From: Chamaecyparis obtusa
Lineage: Eukaryota; Streptophyta; Pinopsida; Cupressales; Cupressaceae
Assembly: GCA_027943335.1 (NCBI GenBank)
Contig: BSBK01001871.1
Coordinates: 434,001 to 498,000, forward strand
DNA length: 64,000 nt
Direction of reading: 5' to 3'
A program made the translations under genes and the position numbers. Shown here piece after piece: positions 11,691-23,100 of the stretch (the first letter of the stretch is position 1; every line of letters starts with the position of its first letter). Under the pieces are notes generated by a model. It saw nothing but the letters and a program-made list of their open reading frames with translations. It was not told where the DNA came from and searched no databases.

Positions 11691-12925
11691 TGTAATACCC
11701 CAAAAATGGGCTATAAGTTCATTAACCTCCTACATTGACAATTCAAACGCAATCGACATCGAAGTCCTAACCTAAGGCACATCGGCACATTATCGAATCT
11801 TAAATGATTATCCTAAATTTTGCATCAAGGAATATTCCTTATTCCTATTTATCCTAATTATCTTTAATTTAATGATATTTGGTGATAAATCTTATTTATC
11901 CTAAAGTTTAATTAATTGAATATTCTAAATATTTAATTAATTAGATTTAATACTGCCACTTAATTATTTAATTAGATTTAATTATATTTATTCGTAAATT
12001 GTATTATTTCATTTTGACAATAAATCAAATATCGTATGACTAATTGATTAAATTCTTATTTAATTAATTAATGTCAATTGTCAAATTTAATAATATAGTT
12101 TTCATAAAAGTTTGATTTAATAATTGATTAACCCATAAATCAATTGTTTTATTTTTAAAATCAGTTAAGTTGAGGATAAATCACTTTATTTATTTAATTA
12201 ATTCATAATTAATTATGCACATCCCAAAAAAAGTTAAACTTTAAATCAGAAAATCAATTCAAGTTGTTTTAAAAATAAACTCAACTCTCTTTTGAGTTGA
12301 AAGCTGATCTCAACTTCTGATTTAAATAAAAAAGATGATTTGCATGATTTTGCGAGTTAATCTATCTCTAAATTCTTGATAACTCAAAAATCAACCCGAG
12401 TTTATCAAGAGTGATTTATGGCTTTTTCCATGCACCTCCAAAATCTTGGATTTCTATAAATTAAGGCCTCAGCTCTTCATTTCAAAATCATCCACGAATT
12501 GCATCCTCATGCTGGTGAATTGGTGATCGAAGAATCAATCTTTGCGAGTCAAAGTTGTGAGATTTTCATTGTTTTAAGCATTCATATCATTTAGCATATC
12601 ATTGTTATATTAATTGCATGTCATATCAATTTCTCATATAGAATAGATTTATATCAATTTTGTTTCATCTTATTGCATAGAAAATCCAAAAATATAGATT
12701 AATTTGCATTCATCTCATATCTATATTCTGCATTCAAATCCTTCGTTTAGGTGTTGTCAAGGTCACTGATCTCGGTCCAATCTAAGAATACATACTCACA
12801 CCTACTAGAAGGTAGTAAATCACTTGGTTAGATTAGTTTTCATTTCATTGCACGATTTTGATTTCTGCTAACCTCTAATGTTTTACCGAAGTGTTGTGTT
12901 TACATCTAGATACAAAATTCACACA
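11691..12925 (+). repeat. Gypsy 3' LTR (about 1.2 kb)
   Basis: It begins TGTAATACCCCAAAAATGGG after the PPT. This is closely matched by the gypsy LTR at 38274 (TGTAATCACCCAAAAATGG). An AT-rich U3 is followed by a TATA box (TATAAATTAAGG at 12455). The likely end is ...TTCACACA near 12925, comparable to TCACACA at 39234. It would close the element whose pol is at 2275-6134, giving a fragment of about 10.6 kb. The right end is approximate because a copia LTR fragment follows at once. Confidence 0.7.
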
Positions 12926-13416
12926 AAATAGTGAGTGCGGTTTGGCACAGTCAACGAAGAGGTAACATATTATTTTGTTGAGTAATGCAAATATTATTTG
13001 GATAGTGTGTTTAGTGATCTTACCCTGAAGTTGTTTGTGCAGTGGGTCCTTCTGTCTTCCATAACTCTTAACAGGGTTAGAATCTTTTAACAGGGATTCA
13101 AAATCTCCTAACAGGGATTCATATGTACTAAATGTATTTCATAAGACTCCTAATAGAGTCCATCCTTTCACAATGAATATTCATATTAGTGCATCTTTTG
13201 TGGGCATCATTCCCACCAAGGTTTACTCTTTGATCAAGAGGTTCCCTAGTCAACATATCTTGTGTCATTGTGTTATTGTGTATGAATATCTTTCTATGGT
13301 TGGTAATTATATTGCTTATATGGTTTAATGTTGTTGAAGATGATAAAAGTTATAATTATCTTATAATTGATTCACCCCCCCCTCTCAGTTATCTTGGTGG
13401 ACTTTACTTTCTAACA
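12926..13416 (+). repeat. 5'-truncated copia LTR fragment, left arm of an inverted repeat
   Basis: This plus-oriented LTR 3' part has the CTAACAGGGATTC repeats, the GATTCACCCCCCCCTCTCAG motif (13369) and the terminal CTTTCTAACA at 13416. It is a near-identical inverted copy of 14775-15290. No PBS follows; minus-strand Gag-protease sequence starts directly at 13417. Confidence 0.85.
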
Positions 13417-14718
13417 CCAGCCTTGATATCCCTTATCAACTAACTATCCAACACTCAAAAGATTATGTTTCAAACCATCCACAAAGTAAACATCCTTAGT
13501 ATTAGTCTTTCCATCAAGAGTAATATATCCTATACCTTTAATCAAACAAGGTGCATTGTTTCCAACTCTAACAACACCTCCATCCTAATTGTTAAACTTT
13601 ATGAACTTTTTCATGTCTCCAGTCATATGATGTGAACAACCACTATCTATAATCCAATGAAATTTCTTTTCAACTTGATAAACTAGGGCTTTTTCTTCCT
13701 TAACCTCTATTTCAGGATTTTCTTCTTTAATTGCTACAAATCCTATATCATCATTATTCTCAGTATCACTTTCACTTAAGGTTCTCTCTATACTAGCTTC
13801 AAGTTCTTCATCATTAGCATAGTAACATTCCTTAGATCTTCTAGGCTTAAAATTATTTCTGTACTTCTTAACTCTCTTACGACATTTAGATGCAAAATGA
13901 CCATTTTCTTGACATGTCCAACATTTAAAATTTTTCTTACCGTCTGGTTCTCTCTTCACAAGCAAGGCAATACCTTCTTCAATCTTCCTGTCTTCTTCAT
14001 TTAGAGATCTGTTGCTGCCAGCATAATCTCTGCTCACACTGATGCTTCTTGACAAAGTAGGGCGAACACTAAGAGCACTAAATACTGTCTCCATTCTAGG
14101 TAAGTCTCCTGATAACCTCTAGTTCATTTCTACTACTTCCAATCTTCCAAGAAGAGTCTCTCTTGTAAAGTTTGTAGTACAAGGTATAACTTATTCAATC
14201 ATCTGTGTTATCTACTTAAATGCAAGAGTCAATGTCCTCAGAATTTTCCATATCACTTCATTCTCTATCTTTGTTCCTCCACAAGATTTTATACCTGCAA
14301 TAATTTCTGACATTCTACCAATATAACTTCTAACAGATTCATCTTCCATCATTCTTATATCTTCAAATGCACATATCCAATTATGTAATTTGACTTTCTT
14401 TGCATGTTCATCACCTTCAAAAGTAGACTATAAAGATAACCAAATTTCATGAGATGTTTTCAAATATTTTACCTGACTGTACTCATTCTCCGGAAGGGCT
14501 GACAAAAGTGCTTCTCTAGCAAGTATGTTGCACATGAATAGATCTCTTTCATCATTAGTAAAAGTTTCAATATTATCCTCATCAATGATAGTCTTCTCAT
14601 TCTTAGTAATTGACCAATAACCTAGTCCTAAAAATAGTAGACGTGTCTTCATCTTTTCTTTCTAGCTGTCAAAATTCACTCCATCAAATTTAGGGCTTTC
14701 TTTCTTGAAATTCACCAT
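13417..14718 (-). pseudogene. Copia Gag-protease fragment
   Basis: A single frame runs from MVNFKKESPKFDGVNF at 14718 through the Gag domain (SHEIWLSL, WICAFEDIRMMEDESVRSY). It continues through an intact CCHC knuckle (CWTCQENGHFASKC, about 13905-13940) and an intact copia protease motif (WIIDSGCSHHMTG, about 13620-13655) to GLKHNLLSVG near 13465. It holds seven in-frame stops (six TAG, one TAA) and no clear frameshift over 434 codons. The break at 13416/13417, right after the protease start, joins an LTR end in the opposite orientation. The PBS and 5' LTR lie upstream at 14761-15957. Confidence 0.9.
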
Positions 14719-14760
14719 GGATCTCCTTAAGCTGTTAAAATTCTCTTTCAAGGACCTATC

Positions 14761-14774
14761 GCTCTGATACCAAT
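14761..14774 (-). promoter_or_regulatory. Primer-binding site
   Basis: On the minus strand it reads ATTGGTATCAGAGC, abutting the LTR end at 14775. Confidence 0.92.
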
Positions 14775-15957
14775 TGTTAGAAAGTAAAGTCCACCAAGAT
14801 AACTGAGAGGGAGGGGGGTGAATCAGTTATCAGATAATCATAACCTTTATCAATTTTAATATATTTTAACCATATAAGCAATGTAACCAACAACCATAGA
14901 AAGATATTCATGCACAATAACACAATGACACAAGATATGTTGACTAGGGAACCTCTTGATCAAAGAGTAAACCCTGATGGGAATGATGCCCACAAAAGAT
15001 GCACTAATATGAATATTCATTGAGAAAAGATGGACTCTATTAGGAGTCTTATTAAATACATTCATTACATATGAATCCCTATTAGGAGATTTTGAATCCC
15101 TGCTAAAAGATTCTAACTCTGTTAGGAGTTATGGAATACAGAAGGACCCACTACCCAAATAGCTTCAATGGCAAGATCATTGTACACACTATCCAATGGA
15201 TCACTAGATTATTCAATAGAATAATATGAAAATATCACAGATCTCAATAATATGTTACCTCTCCTCTGACTGTGCCAATCTGCACTCACTGCTACACCAG
15301 ATCTCAATTTTAGATCTTTGTACTTCGCATATCCTCTTTCAACACTTTCGCTTTCAAAATACACTTGCATTCATCATATTACATATTACAACAATGACTA
15401 AATTCCTTCATTTATACCACACTCAAATAATTACAAATGAGTCGGCATACAAATTACAAAATAAAAGTTTCAACATGCTACACAAAAATTACACAAAATT
15501 GTCAGCTTTCAATTAGAATAACTATTCACTCGTGCAACCTCAAAGTTTGCGCTATCATCCACATCACTAAAAAAATGTCTTCAATTTCTTTCCAACTACA
15601 CATAACCAGATTCTATCTCAATTAGAAGATATCATTCGATTACCACAAATCGCTACTCAGGAACACTGCCTGAATACTGCTTCCACAAAAATGCTCATAA
15701 CTTCCATGAATAAATGAATTACTATCTACGCTCTTAACCATAAACATATAAGATAACATAGAATAAGTCCTTAAAATCACATAGTTTGATCTCTAATATA
15801 CCACGTGCGCTAACCAAAACACTGTCTACTCCTCTGCTAATCTTCAGGAGATCACTGTGTTGACATCAATGATAATCACATTCATGAATGCAACAACAAC
15901 TGCTATAGAATGGTTTCTAATACTCTGATATGATATATTCAACATTCATTCCTAACA
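14775..15957 (-). repeat. Copia 5' LTR (about 1183 bp), right arm of the inverted repeat
   Basis: In minus orientation it starts TGTTAGGAATG at 15957 and ends CTTTCTAACA at 14775, giving matching TGTTAG/CTAACA ends. It has the GTGAATCAG plus G-tract motif at 14803-14826 and the repeated TAACAGGGATTC-type motif at 15045-15130. The left edge adjoins the PBS. The right edge is inferred from the terminal motif. Confidence 0.78.
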
Positions 15958-16321
15958 TAAAAAGGAGTAAAGTTTATGCCCCCACATTAAAGAAACTACA
16001 AATGCATCAACATGAGAAATGGCTTTAACATAGCGTACATGCATCCAAAATATGTTTCTACAGTTATATGCCCCTAACTAAAGACAAACAAAGGGAAATA
16101 AGACACATGGAAGAAGAGAGAGAAAAAAGGGATATAATAACTTTGGGCTTAGTATGATTGTATGATTACTCATGTATACCATGAATTATTTCAAATGATT
16201 CACATCATCCCCCAAAGATAGAAGAGCTAAACAAACAATTGAAAAATGTCACATAAGAGATACAAACACAAGTCTTTTTGGATTGGTATTGTATAGACCA
16301 AAAATAATAGATGGTGACTAT
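15958..16321. other. Unassigned spacer
   Basis: No gene or recognisable element part seen between the copia LTR and the next element. The last five bases (ACTAT) are the left TSD of the insertion at 16322. Confidence 0.4.
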
Positions 16322-18195
16322 TGATGCAAGGGGTGTGATATCATCCTAGCCCAATATCCTAATCAGTAGGATAACTCATCAACAAACATGTGAGATACAA
16401 CTTTCCACACCAAATCTCCATTCAAGGACTCACTTCCTATGCCATTCCCATGCACCTAGTGCCTCCAACTTTCCAAATCTCCAAGAAAGACTTCCACACT
16501 TGCTCTAGCATCTTAGAACATCATAAAATATCCCATTCAACATGTTCCACTAGATCTCCAAGTATGGTCAATAGGTTTTCTACACAACTCCACTCCAAGA
16601 GCCCAATCCCCTTGTAGCCCTGTCAAACTAGTTATCTTCCCTTAACTCCACACTTTCCCAAACAACTAGGAAAACTATGAAATTTTTTTGATACCCTTTT
16701 CAATGCTACAAAACATACCAAAAAACTAGGGTAGGTTACTTTGGACCAACTACTAGATCCCTTACCCTTGCAGCAACTAAATATGCCTAAAATGCACCCA
16801 AATACAAAGCAAATCCTAAGAGAACTTTCTCCCTTGATCCCAAACCATGAAAAAGTCTCATATCATGGATAAAAACAATATATTATCAAGGTTTTAGGGT
16901 ACCAACACTTGCCTATACTTCTAGGTATCAAACGCTCACTCCTAGGGTCATTTGGCTAGGGCTTTATCAAATAGGCTCTTGCAAACATCTCTAGATCCTT
17001 ACAAGGGACCAAAAACCTCCACATGGATCCCAATAAAAAAGATCCATCACAAAATATACCCTTCCTTTAGAGTGTATTCTCACAAAAATAGCCGGTGTTG
17101 TTCCATGCACCCTCAATCAACAAATTGTCTTCACCTTTGTGGTCTCTCCTCCATGTCCCTGCATATCCCTGCATTAAACTCTATACAAGGACATATTATA
17201 AACCATTAGAATCCTCCCAATAGACACATTAACCATAGAGGGTGAGAGAGTCTAAGAATCCATGAAGACTTTACAATAACAAATTTTTGATTGCAAAACA
17301 CAATCAATAAACAACTTTTATTCTTTTTCTCAAAAATTCATGAAACAAAAATCTAATGCATGGAAATGAAATAAAATTCAAAGAACAACCTCTTTAATCT
17401 ATTTTACAATCAAAAACACATTGTTTCAAGTATTAAAACACCCTGGATTGGGGACTATACCCACAGACTAGTAAAACTGTTTGCAAGGAAATGTTTGTTT
17501 ATTACTTCAAGAAAACATTACAATTGTTCCCTCAGACACACACACACCTCTCCATTCTAATAAAAATCACATGGATCTTCATATAATAGATCCTCTACAC
17601 TCCAAACCTGATAGTAGCCAAGCAACTACCCTCCAAAACTGACTGTAATAAGTTATAAACTGATTGTTACACTTGTTTAATGTTGTCAAGTTGACAACAT
17701 AGTTGTCAACTCAACAACTTCTCATCCATAGAGAATTTTTGTTATTAAAAACAATTTCTAAAGGTCTTTTTAGGATTCATTCCTAATATCTATACCTTGA
17801 CTAACCCTTAAACCCACTACTAGCCCTCACTAGGCTTATTTTGCATATAATGCAACTTTACATCTCTTTAGCACTTGAGTGAATTTTACATCTTTTAATG
17901 GCTCTAATAGACATATTACATTCAATGTTAGCATTATAGGTCTTATTCAACCTTATTTATCCTTGGAGCATCAAGTGACCCCAAGGAGTGCTCTCCTAGC
18001 CTCAAGGTGCCAACAATCGCTTACATGCTATATTCATGATCATATTACACAAAATGATCAATCACATTACAAATATCATTAAATGACCAAAATGGTCTTA
18101 TTAAATTACCAATGACCCTTCATGGTCATGTCTTCACCTCCCTAGGATCCAATAGTGACCCTAGTGCACCTTCATGTCCTTAGTTCTCTACACCA
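16322..18195 (-). repeat. 3' LTR of the non-autonomous element (1874 bp)
   Basis: It matches 19261-21143 along its whole length (for example CCAATATCCTAATCAGTAGG near 16351 and 19292), with scattered substitutions and small indels. A perfect 10-bp palindrome (ATGTTGTCAA-G-TTGACAACAT) is at 17680-17700. Short plus-strand ORFs occur in both LTR copies but lack family resemblance, so I do not call them genes. Confidence 0.9.
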
Positions 18196-19099
18196 TACTC
18201 CTCAGCTTTAAAGATTTTCCAAGTCCTCTTCGAAACCTACAAACAAAACATGTTAGAAAACAAAATAAATTTATCTTCACCCTTGGTTTGAAAAGATCAT
18301 CATTAATGATCCATGACATCCTATCTTGCCGCTGCCTCATAATGCACTCATGCATCTTTGCTCTAGATTTTCCTCCTATGGGAAAAATGTACACCACTAT
18401 ATGATCACCAATCTGCATTCCATCCCTAGTCTCATGTCTTGAGACTATTTTTGCTACCTATAACACTTCATTGTTTTCAAACTTAGAGTCTCTTCCCATT
18501 GAGAACATTGCATCTTGGATCACATGCATTACCTCTTGGCATCCCAAGTATACCTTAGCATTCATGGATAACTCCTTAGCCTCACCAATGAATCCACAGT
18601 CATGTTCTTCCTCACCTCCTTCCAACTCTTGTTGATCTCCACCATGCTATTCACCTAGGTATACCAACAACTCACTTGTCATTGTGGATTCCTCTTTAGC
18701 CATGGTACCTTGTTGTTTGCCATCTTCCATCACCAAAGGACATAGTACTTCCTCCAATTAAATAATTTCTTCAAATTCAAGCCTATCATGAATTGATTCA
18801 TTGCTACAACCATCAACCTCTTTATCTTGTACCTCTGATTTAGATTTTAGAACCTCTTTTCCATTAGGTTCATCCACTTCTTCATGTGCAATCTAGTGCT
18901 CATCTTCATCTATTGATTGTTCAAGGAGTGATTCAATCCACTCCAACTTGCTCTAATTTTTCTCCAATGCCTCTTCAAGGCTTCTCAACCTTTCCTCTTC
19001 TTCTTTCTTCTTCTTTCTCTTTTCATCTCTTTTTCTCTCATCAACCAAGTACTCTATGAGAGCATTGTACAACTCCTTCTCTGACCTTGTCAAGTACAT
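18188..19099 (-). pseudogene. Gag-like ORF of the non-autonomous element (304 codons, five stops)
   Basis: One frame runs from MYLTRSEKELYNALIEYL at 19099 to a stop at 18188 just inside the 3' LTR. The N-terminus has a very basic/acidic coiled-coil stretch (ERKRDEKRKKKKEEEERLRS, about residues 21-40). The middle is acidic and the C-terminus (QIGDHIVVYIFPIGGKSRAK...) ends in an Arg-rich tail. Five in-frame stops (four TAG, one TAA) and no frameshift. I recognise no catalytic domain. Its position right after the PBS and its coiled coil suggest a structural, Gag-type role; that is inference. Confidence 0.7.
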
Positions 19100-19241
19100 C
19101 TTCACACCAATCTAGGATTCTTCAGAGGTCAAGCCACCACTTTGGAACACTCTTAGAGGATAATTCAACTCTACACATCAATAAAGGACTTTAAACCTTC
19201 AAAGTCCTAGAAAGTTTCTCCACCACTCAACCTAGGATGCT

Positions 19242-19260
19242 CCTAGGCTCTGATACTGCC
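19242..19260 (-). promoter_or_regulatory. Primer-binding site of the non-autonomous element
   Basis: The minus strand reads GGCAGTATCAGAGCC, matching initiator tRNA-Met over GTATCAGAGCC, next to the LTR end at 19261. Confidence 0.85.
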
Positions 19261-21143
19261 TGATGTAGAGGGGTGTAGTATCATCTTGGCCCAATATCCT
19301 AATCAGTAGGATAACCCATCAAAAAACATGTGAGATAAAACTTCCCACACTAAATCTCCATCCAAGGACTCACTTCCTAGGCCATTCTCACGCATCTAAT
19401 GCCTCCAACTTGCCAAATATCCAAGAAAGACTTCCACACTTGTTATAACATCTTAGAAAATTATAGAATATCCCATTCAATATGTTCCACTTGATCTCCA
19501 TGTTTGGTCAATAGGTTTTCTACAAAACTGCACTCCAAGAGCCCAATCCCCTTGTAGTCATGTCAAACTAGTTATCTGCCCTTAACTCCACACTTTCCCA
19601 AACAACTAGGAAAAATATGCACTATTTTGGATACCCTTTTTGATGCTATAGAACATACCACAAAAATAGGGTAGGTTACTTTGGACTAACCACTAGATCC
19701 CTTACCTCTACAACAACCAAATAGGCCTAAAATGCACCCAAATACAAAGCAAATCCTAAGAGAACTTTCTCCATAGATCCAAAACCATGAAATAGTCTCA
19801 TATCATGGCTAAAAACAATATATTATCAAGGTTTTAGGGTATGAACACTTTCCTATACTTCTAGGTATCAAACCCTTATTCCTAGGGTCATTAGGCTAGG
19901 GCTTTATCAAATAGGCTCTTGCAAACCTCTCCATATCCTTCCAAGGGACCAAAAACCTCCACATGGATCCCAATAACCAAGATCCATCAAAAAATATACC
20001 CTTCCTTTAGATTATATTCTCACAACAATGGCTGGTGTTGTTCCATGCACCCTCAATCAACAAATTGCCTTAATCTTTGTGGTCTCTCCTCCACATCCCT
20101 GCATATCCCTAAATTAAACTCTATAAAAGGATATATTATACACCACTAGAATCCTCCCACCAAAAAAATTAATGAAAAAGGGTGGGAGAGTCTAAGAATC
20201 CATGAAGACTTTAAAATAACAAAATGTTGATTGCAAAACACAATCTAGGAACAGTCAATAAACAACTTGTATTCTCTATCTCAAAACTTCATGAAACAAT
20301 AATATAATGCATGGAAAGGAAAGAAAACTAAAAGCACAACCTCTTTACTCCATTTTCCAATCAACAACACATTGTTTCAAGCATTAAAATGTCATGGATC
20401 AAGGACTGTACCCACAAACCAATAAAACTATTTGCAAGGAAATGTTTTTTTATTACTTCAAGAAAACATTACAATGGTTCCCTCACACAAACACCTCTCC
20501 ATAATATTCAAACTCATGTGGATCTATATCTAATAGATCCTCTACACTCCAAAAACTAACAGTAACCAAGAAACTGCCCTCCAAAACTGACTATAATTAG
20601 TTATAAACTGATTGTTACATTTGTTTAATGTTGTCAAGTTGACACCATAGTTGTCAACTCAACAACTTCTCATCCATAGAGAATTTTTGTTATTAAAAAA
20701 ACTTTCTAAAGTTATTTTTAGGATTCATTCCTAATATCTAGACCTTGATTAACCCTTAAACCCACTACTAGCCCTCACTAGGCTTATTTTGCATATAATG
20801 CAACTTTACATCTCTTTAGCACTTGAGTGCATTTTACATCTTTTAATGGCTCTAATCTCCATATTAAATTCAATATTGACCTTATAGGTCTTAATAATCC
20901 TTATTTATCCTTGTATCATCAAGTAACCTCAAGGAGTTCTCTCCTAGCCTCAAAGTACCAACAATGGCTTACATGCTATATTCATGATCATATTACACAA
21001 AATGATCAATCACATTAAAAATATCATTAAATGATCAAAATGGTCTTATTGCATTACCAATGACCCTTCATGGTCATTTATTCGCCTCCCTAGGATCCAA
21101 TAGTGACCCTAGTGCACCTTCATGTCCTTGGTGCTCTGCACCA
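19261..21143 (-). repeat. 5' LTR of the non-autonomous element (1883 bp)
   Basis: Direct copy of 16322-18195. The palindrome of the other copy recurs at 20628-20648 with one mismatch (TTGACACCAT). Confidence 0.9.
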
Positions 21144-21574
21144 ACTACCATTTTGCATAATCTCCAATCGAACAACATAAAGACATATTTACAACAAAAG
21201 AAAATGAACAACATAACATGTATACACCATATAGAATAATTGAGATACAAATAGAGGAATGTCATGATAGGTCAATCCTTTTATCACCATGCACCAACAG
21301 AGAAACAAGGGTCATATAAAGAAATATAAACATAGCATATAACATGTAGAACATCATGGGGAAGCACAAAATGAATAGGGAAACACATAAAAGAATCCAT
21401 AGTATAAGAGGAGCTAATCAAGCATAACTCATACCCCCCCATCTTGGTCATCATTGTTTAGGGAAGGTGGGAAACATACAAGTGGCACAATGTTGAGCAT
21501 GATAGATGGAACCATCATAAGCTCTAAACAAGGACCATTATCTAATGATGATTTATCGTGTTTGTTACTAGGAG
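21144..21574. other. Unassigned spacer, probably decayed gypsy sequence
   Basis: It lies downstream of the minus-strand gypsy fragment at 21575-21913. No coding potential seen. A G-rich tract on the minus strand (GATGGGGGGGTATGAG near 21430-21445) could be an old purine tract, but no LTR follows. Confidence 0.35.
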
Positions 21575-21913
21575 CTAGGGATAAAATTTGTGAAAATCTA
21601 GTAGATAATTCATGATTGATTTCAATAAGCTCGCAATATCATCAGAATCATTAGCATCAACATTTCTATTTGCATTAGAAATATTATTATCATCATCAAG
21701 AGTATCTTCTTCATATAAGTTAATTACAAGATGATCCTTGATACGAACAAAAAAATAATCATGTTTATTCAATTTTATTTTCTTTAGATTAACTCCCTCC
21801 CTTGGGCTATGCATGGGTTGGTCAAAGGGAATCAAGGCATTTGAAGGTGTTTTAGGGGAAGATTTATTTTGGAAAGAAAACTCACAGGCCCTAGCACAAT
21901 GTCTACTATGATG
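21575..21913 (-). pseudogene. Gypsy polyprotein fragment, continuation of the gag-protease at 26174
   Basis: The minus strand reads HHSRHCARACEFSFQNK at the right edge and continues with ALIPFDQPMHSPREGVNL and an acidic segment (NLYEEDTLDDDNN). At its right edge it continues the frame that is broken at 26174 (TYR-ASP-HIS-HIS on both sides). It is therefore the downstream half of one gypsy gene split by the insertion between them. Confidence 0.6.
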
Positions 21914-22950
21914 TGTTGGGATTATGGAAAGGTGAATAACTGAAAGGGGAGGGGTGATCAGTAACCCTAAAATTTTTTTGAACTGATTCCTTAAGACAAT
22001 GTATTTCATTAACTGACTGTCATGTTAACATTTTCATCCATTCATCACATTACTGAAAATAAGAAATGCTTTCTAATCTAACATGTAAACATCCATGAAA
22101 CTTCATACACAATACACAAGTATTTTGGTATTGTAGAAACCCTTGTAAGAAGGTAAAAACTATGGTGGGGATGACACCCACAAAGCTTCACTAACTACAG
22201 TAATAAATTTTGTCGGTTAAGGCTACAATGTTGATCACTTCTGATGATCTTACCTTGTTAGGAGTAACAATAAAGACCTGTAAGGATCTACTTGGTTAGA
22301 GGATTTACACAACACTATTAAGTGTGCACTTGGTTAAGAGATTTACAAAAAAACTTGTTAGGTCTACTCTGTTAAGAGATTTAAGTCTACCATAATTGTT
22401 AGAAATTAACAGTAGATTTGACCCATATGTAGCAACTTACTTTGTCTGATTTCAGATCTAATAAGTACTTAACTATTATCACCTTTTTGTGATAGATTTA
22501 TTCTTTGAATACTACTTGATAGCCTCTGATGTACTTTTGAATATAATCCTTGAATGCTCTGTCCAAACCTTAACTTCACAACCTTGTCTAATCTTCAAAT
22601 GTTTGTATAGGCAGCTACTACATGTGTGGTACATTACAAAATGACATCTTGACAATTCTTATATCAAAATATTTTGACCTATTTAGAGTTATGGCATCAT
22701 CTAGAAAACCTAAGATCTATGATCCAAATGAATAACCTAAAATAATATTTCAGAGGGATCATTAATCATTTAATGATTACATCTACATTTAATTTTCACC
22801 TCGATCTATGTAAACCATTTTCTAGATCATTATAAACTATTTTCCTTGTATTTTGTCCCATTATATACTTCTATGTCTTTCCTATATTACTCGATATATA
22901 CTGCATTCATGACTTGGTAAAATAGTGTTGCTCAGTATATATGAATGCCT
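21914..22950 (-). repeat. Left arm: copia LTR in minus orientation
   Basis: The U5 end points outward at 21914. It contains the GTGATCAG/G-tract motif (21932-21953) and the TTAGAGGATTT-type repeats (22250-22385). U3-side motifs with CTCGGTATA and CTTGGTA repeats run from about 22890 to 23080, beyond which the two arms diverge. Confidence 0.8.
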
Positions 22951-23100
22951 AGTTATAACTATACTTGGTGCTTGGTAATCATCTAGCTCGGTATATGTGC
23001 TTGGTGAAGATTGTGCTCGATTTCTATTTTACTTTTCCTTGTGCTCTACTTGGTTACTATACTTGGTGTGTTGACCCACTAGCCTATTTTCTTCCTTTAT

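Larger units (their letters stand above)
16322..21143 (-). mobile_element. Complete non-autonomous LTR retrotransposon (LARD/TR-GAG-like)
   Basis: Two direct repeats, 16322-18195 and 19261-21143, flank a 1.07-kb internal region. On the minus strand the LTRs start TGGTGTAGAG / TGGTGCAGAG and end CTTGCATCA / CTCTACATCA. The PBS (19242-19260, GGCAGTATCAGAGCC) adjoins the right copy, so the element runs right to left. The flanks ACTAT (16317-16321) and ACTAC (21144-21148) look like a 5-bp TSD with one change. The internal region holds one Gag-like ORF and no room for pol, so it needs enzymes in trans. Confidence 0.9.

Noticed and set aside
16952..20149. Similar short plus-strand ORFs in both LTRs (16952-17209 and 19919-20149)
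   Set aside because: They are similar only because the LTRs are copies; no domain, and the element runs on the other strand.
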